Assembly: GCA_963789565.1 (NCBI GenBank)
Contig: CAWBKX010000002.1
Location: 1,054,001-1,118,000 of the forward strand
From: CALAGB01 sp963789565
GTDB taxonomy: Bacteria; Chloroflexota; Chloroflexia; Thermomicrobiales; Thermomicrobiaceae
Reading direction: 5' to 3'
DNA: 64,000 nt
Shown: one piece after another, positions 10,336 to 18,572 of the stretch
Layout of the letters: each line of letters starts with the position of its first letter
How positions within the stretch are numbered: the stretch's first letter is position 1
The notes under the pieces: model-generated
Databases searched by the model: none
What the model was told of the DNA's origin: nothing
Seen by the model: the letters and a program-made list of their open reading frames with translations, nothing else
Made by a program: the position numbers and the translations under genes

Positions 10336-10361
10336 AACGGCGGCCGATGTAGGCCGCCGTT
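10336..10361 (-). terminator. Terminator of the GlmL-like cluster
   Basis: A perfect 10-bp stem AACGGCGGCC/GGCCGCCGTT (10336-10345 with 10352-10361) with a six-base loop lies about 30 bases after the stop codon of the unknown gene. Read on the minus strand the stem ends GTTTCGTC, a short and imperfect T-run. Confidence 0.6.
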
Positions 10362-10389
10362 GTTCGTTCGACTGGATTATCGGTCAGCG

Positions 10390-11550
10390 CTACGGAGCCT
10401 TGAGCAACTCCAGGTTGGAGAGTTGCACGAGTCGCCGCGTGTGGTTGGCTTGCTCGACCTCCACCACGATGCGAACCTGACCGTCAGGGCTGATCTGCGA
10501 GATCGGCTCACTGCGACAGGTGACCACGGTACCGAGGTGCTGTGGATCGGTGAGACGCGCCACGACACCGTCGGCAGGTGAAAGCGGGTTGGATGGGTTG
10601 GAATACGTCGCCCCAACCGAGCTGAAGCAGAGGTACGGATAGGACGGGAACGGACGCTCGCGACCTGGGATCAACACACTCGCCGTCTGACCTTCGCGAT
10701 CGCTGATGAACGAGAAGATAGTCGAGGACATCGGTTTACGCCCGAATCCTTCGGTGACGAAGATGGTGAAGCCATATTGTTCGAGATCCGGAGCGAGTGG
10801 CCCGTTGGTCGACCATGCCTGCCAGAATGATTGCGCGGGTCGCTCAGGTCCATTCGAGGAAGCCAGGCGCCTTACGTCGCTCTCGGAAATGCTGCCTACG
10901 ATAATCCCGCGGGCGCCGACGTCCGCCAATTTGCGAATCGCGCTGGCACCAACGGTCATTCCGCCCAGCACCAGCGTGCCGCGATAGTCTTGAGTCACGC
11001 CATCCGGCGTCAGCTCACGGTCGTGTCGATCGACGGCGATCTTGATCTGCCCAGTATTGTCGGCACCGAGCGCGATGGCTCCGCGAATACGAGCGCCACC
11101 GGCGCGAATGATGACGCCTCGCCCATCGACGATGCTCGCGACCTCTCCGTAGACCAGGGATTCGAGCGACTGACTACCGGCCTCCGGGATAATCGTTGCC
11201 GTACCGGAGACATCGTTGACTTCTGAGAGCCGACCAGCCTCGGGAGTATCGGACGTAACTGTTCGCAGGCCTTTGCGGGCGCGTGCGACGCTCTCACCCG
11301 AGTCAAAGTGAGAACCGATTGGTTTGGTGAGGTAGCGCTTCACTGTATCTGGTGTGACACCGAGCTCGCGTGCGAGGTGAAGCGTGATCGTGCGCCCAGC
11401 ACCGCCAGACGCTGAACCGATCGAGCTCGTTGGTTCGACTCGATCTCCCACGGCAACCGCGATCTCACCCGGTGTGCGGAGAAACCGGCCCACCTCGAAC
11501 GAGACATCCTCGATGATCACGGGATCCTGAATGCCCACCGCGGTCGCCAT
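10390..11550 (-). CDS. Unknown protein, third gene of the GlmL-like cluster
   Basis: 386 residues, no signal peptide and no clear membrane helix. I do not recognise the family. The N-terminal half (about 25-150) has the rhythm of a barrel-sandwich hybrid fold. GEIAVAVGDRVEPTSSIG is followed by GAGRTITLHLARELGV, and later EAGRLSEVNDVSGTATI, similar in pattern to biotinyl/HlyD-type beta domains. The middle contains GEVASIVDGRGVIIRAGGAR and a glycine-rich stretch GMTVGASAIRKLADVGARG that looks like a nucleotide or substrate loop. The C-terminal 60 residues look like a small beta barrel. ATG 11550 follows AGGAGAAG, a strong ribosome site; the gene starts 13 bases after the GlmL-like stop. Co-transcription suggests joint function. 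Confidence 0.75.
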   Translation of the reverse strand: MATAVGIQDPVIIEDVSFEVGRFLRTPGEIAVAVGDRVEPTSSIGSASGGAGRTITLHLARELGVTPDTVKRYLTKPIGSHFDSGESVARARKGLRTVTSDTPEAGRLSEVNDVSGTATIIPEAGSQSLESLVYGEVASIVDGRGVIIRAGGARIRGAIALGADNTGQIKIAVDRHDRELTPDGVTQDYRGTLVLGGMTVGASAIRKLADVGARGIIVGSISESDVRRLASSNGPERPAQSFWQAWSTNGPLAPDLEQYGFTIFVTEGFGRKPMSSTIFSFISDREGQTASVLIPGRERPFPSYPYLCFSSVGATYSNPSNPLSPADGVVARLTDPQHLGTVVTCRSEPISQISPDGQVRIVVEVEQANHTRRLVQLSNLELLKAP

Positions 11551-11563
11551 GTCTTCTCCTTGT

Positions 11564-13261
11564 CTAATTCGTTGGAGCGCCGACGTCACTCAGCCAGGAG
11601 CGGAGCAGCGTTACTCGTGCCTCAGGGTCTTCCGGCATGCGAACCGGCCGTCCGCGCGCATCGATTATGATTCCGACGCGTCCGCCGAACAGTTTGCGAT
11701 CGTTCACGAATTCCACAGTTTCGCCCGCGCCATGGGAACCAACAGCGAAACCCGGTTCAGGCGTCAAGGTGACGTCGGCCGCTTCGGACTCTCCCACATT
11801 GAGGACCTGGAGATTGCCGAACGGAACGCTGAATCGTCGCGTTTCTCCGTTTTGCATCGTCACTTCACCACGGACTGCCAGTGCACCTTGCTCCCCCGCA
11901 CCGGTGATCACAACGCATGTGACCATCGGAACCAGGAAGTCTTGCTCAATGACGTCGCGCGCAAAAGCCGGGTCGACGGTCGAGATCGCCCCAACCGACG
12001 CCATGATGCCCTCGGCATCGAGTGCGATTGTCACGACGCCATCCGCCGACTGTGGCTGAAGACCGTCGATGACCGTCATGGCTGCCAAACCTGCGTCTTG
12101 ATCGGCAAAGCTCGGGCCAACTACAACCAGGTCGATATCGGTGCGCGTTCCGCCAGCGACGTCTTCGGCAAGATCGGCAATGAGCTCGCGCTTCAGCGCT
12201 GATTCGACCAAGCTGTCTGTGGTGGAATCTGGGCGACCAAATGGCCTCAAGGCGCGGTTCAGAATCCACTGCGTCAATTCTTCAGCCGACCAGCGGTAGG
12301 GCATCCAGCGAGTGATTCGTTCCGTGGGAATGCGCAGCAGCGAACGAGCTCCAAGCTCCAAATCACGCTCGGCACGCAGTGCGGTGACACCACCGCCACT
12401 CGCGGCCAGATAGGCCAGCGACCCTGAGCCGATGTTGAGTGCGAAGACGTTGCGGCGCATCCGTCGATGAAGGAAAGAGGCGACCGCTTGAATGGAGCGA
12501 ACTCGATCGACGTAGCGAGCACTGCTCAGCGCCGGGATGTTATCAAGCGCGGCAACTCTCTGTGCGTACTGCTCGTTGAACTCCGACTCGAGCGCTGACG
12601 CAATCTCCCACGGTTCGTATTCCATCGGGTCGATGCCGCTGAGATCGAGCGTGGTGCCGAGTGACTGCGCCACGAGCTGTTGTTTGGATTCGTCCGCGAT
12701 GACGATGCCGGTGGTTGTCACGCCATCGCGCGCCGCATCCGCGGCTGCTTCGATAGCGATGTCCCAGTCCTCCGGGGTGCCGCCGTCATGCACGAGAATC
12801 AACGTGGTCGGGGAGACCTCGCGCAACCAGGAAAGCAGGACCGGCGTTGAGAGCGTCGCGTCCTTCTGTCCAACATCTTCCAATGAATAGGCAGCGATGG
12901 TCGGTGAGCGACGGATGCCGGAGACGAGCTTTTTGCCCAGACCTCCGAGTCCAATGGAGATCACCGCCGCACGATTGACCTCGACAGGCAGACCGGTCAG
13001 GAAGATTTCGTCGACCCCGTCGCCATTGGCGTATTGGGGCGAAATGACTCGCTCGTCCGTGGCCAACCGTCTACCGCATTGCTGCTCCAGATCGCGGATT
13101 GCCAGCCAGACTCGCTCGCCGTTGATCGTTTGACCGCTCTTGGTAGCCAGAGTCGAACCGGCACCGATGAACCGTGGTGCGCCGTCAACCAGATCGAACA
13201 GCACCGCGCGAACGGCGTGCTGATCCACATCGATGACCAGCACCGAATCGCGTGTGGCCAC
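11564..13261 (-). CDS. GlmL/MutL-like ASKHA-family protein
   Basis: 565 residues. It resembles the GlmL/MutL family, actin/Hsp70-fold proteins first named next to glutamate mutase. Seen: a phosphate-1 type strand (VLVIDVDQHAVRAVLFDL, residues about 7-24), a mid-protein loop FALNIGSGSLAYLAASGGGV (about 273-292) where the family usually has a DIGGATTD-like motif, and VVVGPSF near 380. In this copy the usual Asp-Gly-Gly is Asn-Ile-Gly-Ser-Gly-Ser. No B12-dependent mutase is nearby, so a mutase-repair role has no support here. GTG 13261 is chosen because GGAGGA lies six bases upstream; the ORF extends 25 codons further without a ribosome site. Family call is moderate. Confidence 0.65.
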   Translation of the reverse strand: MATRDSVLVIDVDQHAVRAVLFDLVDGAPRFIGAGSTLATKSGQTINGERVWLAIRDLEQQCGRRLATDERVISPQYANGDGVDEIFLTGLPVEVNRAAVISIGLGGLGKKLVSGIRRSPTIAAYSLEDVGQKDATLSTPVLLSWLREVSPTTLILVHDGGTPEDWDIAIEAAADAARDGVTTTGIVIADESKQQLVAQSLGTTLDLSGIDPMEYEPWEIASALESEFNEQYAQRVAALDNIPALSSARYVDRVRSIQAVASFLHRRMRRNVFALNIGSGSLAYLAASGGGVTALRAERDLELGARSLLRIPTERITRWMPYRWSAEELTQWILNRALRPFGRPDSTTDSLVESALKRELIADLAEDVAGGTRTDIDLVVVGPSFADQDAGLAAMTVIDGLQPQSADGVVTIALDAEGIMASVGAISTVDPAFARDVIEQDFLVPMVTCVVITGAGEQGALAVRGEVTMQNGETRRFSVPFGNLQVLNVGESEAADVTLTPEPGFAVGSHGAGETVEFVNDRKLFGGRVGIIIDARGRPVRMPEDPEARVTLLRSWLSDVGAPTN

Positions 13262-13348
13262 TGGATTTCCTCCGGTCTCGAGTCGACCAGTCGGGACTTC
13301 ATCCACGACATTCAGAACCGTGCGACCCACCACCACTACACCTCGTCT

Positions 13349-14239
13349 CTAAAGGAAGTTGCTGATCGCGAAGTAGCCGAGGATCACCACCAGCAGCACG
13401 ACAATGCCGAGCATCAGCATGCGCGTGCGTGCGGAACTGGAACTGGTGGCCGCCGCGACTGGTTCGCGAGTCATCGGTTGGACGCTCTCGTCCACGTCAA
13501 GAGGTGAAAGCTCATCGGTCTGCGGGGCCGCCTTACGTTTCAGGCCCGCCGTCGGACCAGATTCGAGCGGTTCGAAGTCAGCGGCGACTTCCACTTCCGG
13601 ATCTGGCTCGACGTCACGCGCGCGACTGAGCCATGCACGACTGACCGTGGGAGCAATGGTTGCGACCGGCTGCGGACTCGCCGCAAACGTCGGGGCGGGC
13701 TGAACCGGCTGCTGTTCGGATTCAAATTCTTGATCGCCGAGCGCTCTCAGCCATTCCGGCAGATCGTCTTCACTGATGAGCGAGAACGTCTCAGCGGGTT
13801 CTACTTGCGGATGCGTCGGAGCCGACCAGGTTGGTTGCTGGAATTGTGGCGCGCCACGATTGCTCCCATTCGCAGGAGGCACGGCATCCAACCATGGCGG
13901 CAGTTTCTCCGAATTCTGGGTGGCCGGGGCTCGAACGTGTTCGTGACTGTTGCCATTCGGCGACGCCGCTTCGGTCATCTCGCGCAACCATGGCGGAAGC
14001 TCGGACGGATCAACCTCGAGCGCCGCATCGTCGACGAAACTGGGGCCTGGCTCAAATCGCCCGGCGGCCGCGCCAGACCGACTTTGACCGCACGCGCGGC
14101 AGAACCGATCGTGCTCCTCTACTGGAGCGCCACAGACGTGGCAATTCATATCGCCGGAGCTCGGGCCAAGCGGTGATCCGCAGACTTCGCACGTCTCCGC
14201 GCCGATTGCATTCGCTGTGCCACATTCCGCGCAGTACAC
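13349..14239 (-). CDS. Double zinc-ribbon, tail-anchored protein with W-L motif repeats
   Basis: 296 residues. Two CxxC...CxxC zinc ribbons occupy the N-terminus (Cys 3, 6, 17, 20 and 33, 36, 47, 50). A long proline- and acid-rich linker carries a repeated short motif: LPPWLREM (about 81-88), LPPWLDAV (113-120), LPEWLRAL (160-167) and a weaker SRAWLSRA (200-207). One membrane helix (about 273-292) sits at the extreme C-terminus, so the ribbons should face the cytoplasm. The GTG start has GGGAGG four bases upstream. It is first in the cluster, 87 bases ahead of the GlmL-like gene. The repeats look like docking peptides for a partner; this is inference. Confidence 0.75.
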   Translation of the reverse strand: MYCAECGTANAIGAETCEVCGSPLGPSSGDMNCHVCGAPVEEHDRFCRACGQSRSGAAAGRFEPGPSFVDDAALEVDPSELPPWLREMTEAASPNGNSHEHVRAPATQNSEKLPPWLDAVPPANGSNRGAPQFQQPTWSAPTHPQVEPAETFSLISEDDLPEWLRALGDQEFESEQQPVQPAPTFAASPQPVATIAPTVSRAWLSRARDVEPDPEVEVAADFEPLESGPTAGLKRKAAPQTDELSPLDVDESVQPMTREPVAAATSSSSARTRMLMLGIVVLLVVILGYFAISNFL

Positions 14240-14552
14240 TGGGCCTCCCAGCCGACCACTCTTTGGCTCGTAACACTTCCCGATCGACTTCGTCGATCGG
14301 ATTCACAACAACCTGTCACGTCGTATGACGTGCTTGATCGCAAGTCGAGTCTACCACCGGCCCAGATTGCGAGTTTAGCCCAGAAGTCCTGAATGGATTA
14401 TCAGGGCAGATCCGCCGATTCCGTGCAAGTTGACGGATGCGATCGTCTCCGTCGACGGCCATATCTTGGTGTTCGCGTGAATAAATATGTCACTTGTTGC
14501 GCAAGCCTCGTTAGGAGGCGCAACGCTCCCGGTACGCCGGTTCTCCCTCGGC
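14240..14552 (-). other. Intergenic region upstream of the zinc-ribbon gene
   Basis: These 313 bases between the dtd stop and the zinc-ribbon start hold no convincing coding frame. They presumably contain the promoter of the zinc-ribbon/GlmL-like cluster, but I could not identify a clear -35/-10 pair. A TAGACT hexamer on the minus strand near 14350 lacks a good -35 partner. No RNA gene was recognised. Confidence 0.4.
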
Positions 14553-15005
14553 TCAGCCTCGTAGCTCGGCTGAATCGAGCCAGATCGTTACGGGGCCGTC
14601 ATTGACGAGCGAGATCTGCATGTTCGCGCCAAATTCGCCCGTTGCGATGGTTAGGCCGAGTCCCTCGAGTTCGGCCGCCACTTGGTCCACGAGCGGCTTC
14701 GCGACGTCGGGCTGTGCGGCCTTAATGAAACTAGGGCGGCGGCCTTTGCGCAAGTCGGCGTAGAGTGTGAATTGCGATACGACGAGACACGCAAGATTCA
14801 GGTCGAGGGACGACCGATTCATCTTGCCCTCTTCATCCTCGAATATGCGCAAGTTGGCCACCTTGTTCGCGAGGAACTGAGCGACTTCGTCGCGGTCGTC
14901 GTGCTGTACGCCGACGAAGAGGAGCAAGCCTTGCCCGATCTCTCCGATGACGACTCCATCGACGCGCACCGACGCTTCTCGAACTCGTTGCACTAGAATC
15001 CGCAT
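14553..15005 (-). CDS. dtd: D-aminoacyl-tRNA deacylase
   Basis: Removes D-amino acids, and glycine mis-attached to tRNA-Ala, from tRNA. The 150-residue length is normal for the family. It starts MRILVQRVREASVRVDG, carries the catalytic SQFTLYAD motif and the cross-subunit Gly-cis-Pro loop NDGPVT near the C-terminus. ATG 15005 has GGGAGG just upstream. It follows ispF by about 108 bases on the same strand and may be read from the same transcript. Confidence 0.96.
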   Translation of the reverse strand: MRILVQRVREASVRVDGVVIGEIGQGLLLFVGVQHDDRDEVAQFLANKVANLRIFEDEEGKMNRSSLDLNLACLVVSQFTLYADLRKGRRPSFIKAAQPDVAKPLVDQVAAELEGLGLTIATGEFGANMQISLVNDGPVTIWLDSAELRG

Positions 15006-15113
15006 CAGCCTCCCTATCCAGGAGCGTGACACTCCATCGTGCACCACGGGTCGACCATGCACCGTTGTAACGGCGTTCATCGATCGACGATGGGTTCAGG
15101 GGCGACCACCTGA

Positions 15114-15593
15114 TCAGTCGGAAGGCAGATTCAGTGAAGCCGTCGCCAGTGCCGCGATGCCTTCACCGCGCCCGATAAATCCCATATTCTCGTTGGTTGT
15201 CGCTTTGATGTTGACACGAATGGCGTCAACTCGCAATGCGGCCGCGATGGTATCTCGCATGGCGTCGCGGTACGGCCCAACGCGCGGGAACTGCGCGATC
15301 ACCGTCGCGTCGACGTTCTCAATAGTCCATCCATCCGGCAACAGTTCGAGCACGATGCTCAAGAGATCGAGGCTGCTTCGATCGCGCCATTCTTCTTCAC
15401 CGGGGGGAAAGTGGACACCAATGTCTCCGAGTCCGGCCGCACCAAGAAGGGCATCCATAATGGCGTGAAGCAGAACGTCGGCATCAGAATGCCCATCAAG
15501 GCCCTGACGCGATGGAATCTCGACACCGCCGAGAATCAGTTTGCGGCCCGAGGCGAATTGGTGAACGTCGTAGCCAATCCCTACGCGACTCAC
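15114..15593 (-). CDS. ispF: 2-C-methyl-D-erythritol 2,4-cyclodiphosphate synthase
   Basis: Fifth enzyme of the MEP isoprenoid pathway, releasing CMP to form the cyclodiphosphate. It has 159 residues, normal for IspF. Metal ligands are visible in GIGYDVHQF (Asp9, His11) and the conserved LDGHSDADVLLHAIMDALLG follows. Near the C-terminus, KATTNENMGFIGRGEGIAA is the CDP-binding signature. The GTG start overlaps the ispD stop by four bases (GTGA), so both are translated together and may form the IspD-IspF functional pair found in many bacteria. Confidence 0.96.
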   Translation of the reverse strand: MSRVGIGYDVHQFASGRKLILGGVEIPSRQGLDGHSDADVLLHAIMDALLGAAGLGDIGVHFPPGEEEWRDRSSLDLLSIVLELLPDGWTIENVDATVIAQFPRVGPYRDAMRDTIAAALRVDAIRVNIKATTNENMGFIGRGEGIAALATASLNLPSD

Positions 15594-16288
15594 GACGAGA
15601 CTCGTTCGCGCTGCATCAGGATCGTCTCGGCAAGGGTTACGTCGAACGGACCGGTCAGCTTGATGTTGTCCGTGCTGCCGGGGAAGACGTGTACGTCGTA
15701 GCCCGCCCACTCGAGCAGTGAGGCCTCGTCCGTGAAATCGATCGAAAGCCGCTGATCATCGAGTTTGACGTAGGCGGCCGCGAGCCAGTCCCGTCGAAAA
15801 ACCTGCGGTGTCTGAGCGGCATGAAGTGTACGGCGGTCGAGGGTACGTTCGATGACGTCGCCCGATTCGACGAGCTTTATCGTGTCGGTGACCGGGATCG
15901 CGGCGATCGCCGCTCCCGTCTGCTCACCGGCCACGATTCCCGCTTGAATCAAGACATGCGTCACGAGCGGACGCGCGGCGTCGTGGATCAACACAATATC
16001 AATGTCATCAGGTAGTGCCTCGATTCCGAGACGGACTGAATCCTGACGCGTCTCACCACCGAGACACAGCTCAACGGTCTCGCCATACATCGCTTCGTTG
16101 ACCAGCACTTCGATCTCACTCAGATTGTCCGCGTTGGTCACGAGAACGATGGAATCAATTTCCGGAACCGTGGAGATGGTGTCGAGGACTCTGAGGATAA
16201 CCGGTCGACCATCGAGAGTCAGCATCAACTTGTTGGCGCCCATGCGCAGACTGCGTCCCGCCGCGACGATCACGGCGCCGCTAGGCAT
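15590..16288 (-). CDS. ispD: 2-C-methyl-D-erythritol 4-phosphate cytidylyltransferase
   Basis: Third MEP-pathway enzyme, transferring CMP from CTP to MEP. 232 residues. The nucleotide-binding start AVIVAAGRSLRMGANKLML matches the family glycine-rich loop. HDAARPLV and the later TPQVFRRDWL are further IspD signatures. Its ATG overlaps the stop of the PIN-TRAM gene by one base (TGATG), and its stop overlaps ispF, forming a tightly coupled three-gene block. Confidence 0.95.
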   Translation of the reverse strand: MPSGAVIVAAGRSLRMGANKLMLTLDGRPVILRVLDTISTVPEIDSIVLVTNADNLSEIEVLVNEAMYGETVELCLGGETRQDSVRLGIEALPDDIDIVLIHDAARPLVTHVLIQAGIVAGEQTGAAIAAIPVTDTIKLVESGDVIERTLDRRTLHAAQTPQVFRRDWLAAAYVKLDDQRLSIDFTDEASLLEWAGYDVHVFPGSTDNIKLTGPFDVTLAETILMQRERVSS

Positions 16289-17397
16289 CAGACGGCATCC
16301 GCTTCAACGACCTGCGCGAACGCCATGCGCCCCGCCCCGGTCTGCAGCGTCCGCGTGACGACGACGTTGACGTCCTGACCAATGAGTCCCTTACCCGCTT
16401 CGACCACCACCATGGTTCCATCGGTGAGGAAGCCGACACCCTGACCGTATTCCCGTCCTGGCTGAACGATCTTCAACGACATCAATTCACCGGGCACGAG
16501 CGGCGGACGCAGCACATGGGCCAGTTGATGGATGTTGAGTACGCGCACTTCCTGAAGCTGAGCCACGCGTTCCAGGTTGGAATCTCCGGTCAGGATCCAG
16601 TAGTCGTGCAGCCGCGCGACACGTACCAGCTTGGCGTCGACGTCGTTCTCGTCGACTGCGTCCAGGTTTGTGATGATCAGATCAACGCTGGTGTCTTGCC
16701 GCAGGCGCTCAAGCACGTCGAGACCGCGCTTTCCGCGATCTCGTCGCGACGGATCGGGAGAGTCAGCTACGAGCTGAAGCTCACGCAGCACGAATTGCGG
16801 CACAACAAGCTGCGCCATGAGGATGCCGGTCGCCGCCAACTCCACGATGCGTCCATCGATGATCACGCTCGTATCGATGACGATTCCATGTGGGGCAAGG
16901 GCGTCGTTTGAAGACGTCGAGGTCAACAAGTTCGGCATCTGCATAGGTCGCCCTATCAGCGCCTGGAACTCTCGCTTCTTGGTGACCAGCGCCAGAACCG
17001 ACACGCAACAGATGGCAACCGCCGAAACGGCCGGTAAGAGGTCGCCATAATAGCGAGGCAGGAGTGACAGGGGCCAGGCGATCAACGCCGAAACAACCCC
17101 GCCGACCAGTAGGCCGACCGCTACCGCGACGAGGTCGAGCGCCGAGAGCCGCCGGATTTCGCTGTGAAGCCAGCGAAAGAGACCAAGCGTCAGGTATGGT
17201 GCGGCCAGAAAGAGAAGCGCGCCCATAACCGCGGCGAAGAGTAGAGGATACCCCTGGACGTCGGTGGACGACGCATTGGGCTGCAGATAAGAGCCAATCT
17301 CCCATCCACCGATGATGCCAACAATGAGCCCTCCATAGCGCAGCGCTCGCGACAAACCTGTATTGGTGCGCGGATCCCGCGTCAAGGGCCTAGGCAT
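16288..17397 (-). CDS. PIN-TRAM domain membrane protein (YacL-like)
   Basis: 369 residues. Four hydrophobic segments fill the first half (residues about 22-150). A PIN nuclease-like domain then begins GIVIDTSVIIDGRIVELA, with acidic residues continuing through VPQFVLRELQ and ILTGDSNLERVA. A C-terminal TRAM domain ends in VVVTRTLQTGAGRMAFAQ. This architecture is the YacL family, often next to ispD/ispF and CarD genes. RNase activity is expected from the PIN acidic residues but not proven for the family. ATG 17397 is preferred because AAGGTG lies at the right distance; ATG 17412 adds five residues with a badly placed ribosome site. Confidence 0.92.
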   Translation of the reverse strand: MPRPLTRDPRTNTGLSRALRYGGLIVGIIGGWEIGSYLQPNASSTDVQGYPLLFAAVMGALLFLAAPYLTLGLFRWLHSEIRRLSALDLVAVAVGLLVGGVVSALIAWPLSLLPRYYGDLLPAVSAVAICCVSVLALVTKKREFQALIGRPMQMPNLLTSTSSNDALAPHGIVIDTSVIIDGRIVELAATGILMAQLVVPQFVLRELQLVADSPDPSRRDRGKRGLDVLERLRQDTSVDLIITNLDAVDENDVDAKLVRVARLHDYWILTGDSNLERVAQLQEVRVLNIHQLAHVLRPPLVPGELMSLKIVQPGREYGQGVGFLTDGTMVVVEAGKGLIGQDVNVVVTRTLQTGAGRMAFAQVVEADAV

Positions 17398-17556
17398 CGA
17401 CCGCACCTTCATGGCTTACGGGTAACTCCAGGTTGGCTCGACATGCGAGTTGACGTGCTGCAGTTCGGATGTCGGCGTGGATCACCGAGCTGCCCAGGAG
17501 GAAGAGCGTCATGCTCGTGAGTGGACTGAAGAAGGCAGACACGTCCTCGGGTGGCG

Positions 17557-17586
17557 AGTGTAGCACCACTCTTTTTTTACGGTCAA
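17557..17586 (-). promoter_or_regulatory. Promoter for the PIN-TRAM/ispD/ispF block
   Basis: On the minus strand TTGACC (17586-17581), an 18-base spacer containing an A-tract, then TACACT (17562-17557), with TG one base before the -10. The -35 overlaps the stop codon of the upstream PHP gene. The isoprenoid block therefore has its own promoter. Confidence 0.75.
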
Positions 17587-18434
17587 CGCGGACGGTCGCG
17601 CGCGGCACGCAGGAGATCGACGGTCTCCGGGGGGACTGCGGCGGTGCCAATTTCTCGACCCTCGCGTTCACCTGATCCATGAAAGTCACTCCCGCCAGTC
17701 GGGACAAGCCCGTAAGCGTGAGCGAGCCGTGCCAATCGCGCGCGCTGGTCAGAATTGTACAGTGCGTAATACACTTCTAACCCGTCCAGGCCAGCAGAGA
17801 TAAGCTCATCCAACGTCGCATCGAGCTCATCGACCGTGAACGGATGAGCCAGAACGGCCACGCCTCCCGCACGATGTAGCAGATCCACGGCGGCGCTCGG
17901 TGTCAACCGTGGTCGCTCGACGTAGCCTGGCCGTCCGCGGGTGAGGTAGCGTTCGAATGCTTCGTCCATCGTGGAGACTTCACCCGTTTCTACCAGGGCC
18001 CGCGCCACGTGCGCACGGCCAACCGACCCGCCGCTTCCCAGCTCGCGCACCCGATCCAGTTCGATCGAAACGCCGGCAGCGTGCAGACGAGCGACGATTC
18101 GCGCGACGCGATCGCGGCGGCTCTTCCGAAACTCCTCGAGCCGCGTTTGTAGTACCGCGGAGTTGTGATCGATCAAATACCCCAGCATGTGCAATTCGCC
18201 CGCGTTCACCGAGCAGCTCAGCTCAATGCCCGGGATCACTTCAACGTCATAATCCCGGCCCGAGGCCAAAGCTTCGTCTAACCCAAACGTGGAGTCATGA
18301 TCGGTCAGCGCGATCGTCTTCAATCCGACCGAAGACGCCAAACGGACCAGATCGGTTGGGGAGAGAAGTCCGTCCGACGCGGTGCTGTGCGTATGCAGAT
18401 CAATGCTAAACGTTCCATATTCATTCTGGGTCAT
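17583..18434 (-). CDS. PHP-domain phosphoesterase (TrpH/RNase AM-like)
   Basis: 283 residues. PHP metal motifs are clear: DLHTHSTASDG near the N-terminus, ALTDHDST, GIELS, AHPF, and GGSDFHG near the C-terminus. In this family (E. coli YciV/RNase AM and nucleoside 3',5'-bisphosphate phosphatases) the enzyme degrades short RNA from the 5' end or hydrolyses pAp. The ATG is preceded by AGGAG at seven bases. Position between RNase Y/SpoVS and the PIN-TRAM gene fits an RNA-turnover role. Confidence 0.88.
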   Translation of the reverse strand: MTQNEYGTFSIDLHTHSTASDGLLSPTDLVRLASSVGLKTIALTDHDSTFGLDEALASGRDYDVEVIPGIELSCSVNAGELHMLGYLIDHNSAVLQTRLEEFRKSRRDRVARIVARLHAAGVSIELDRVRELGSGGSVGRAHVARALVETGEVSTMDEAFERYLTRGRPGYVERPRLTPSAAVDLLHRAGGVAVLAHPFTVDELDATLDELISAGLDGLEVYYALYNSDQRARLARLAHAYGLVPTGGSDFHGSGEREGREIGTAAVPPETVDLLRAARDRPR

Positions 18435-18517
18435 CGGTGACTCCTGCCAGTCACGTAGAGGTTGTGTCCCGTGGTCGAGTCATCCTTGCGTACAGAGGCT
18501 ATCAGATTGTGGGCAAC

Positions 18518-18546
18518 AAAAAAGCGCCACCGACATCGGTGACGCT
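18518..18546 (-). terminator. Terminator after spoVS
   Basis: On the minus strand a 10-11 bp stem (18523-18533 with 18536-18546, one G-U pair) is followed by TTTTTT. It lies 26 bases past the spoVS stop and separates it from the PHP gene. Confidence 0.9.
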
Positions 18547-18572
18547 CAAATTCGACCAGTGATGATCAGGTG

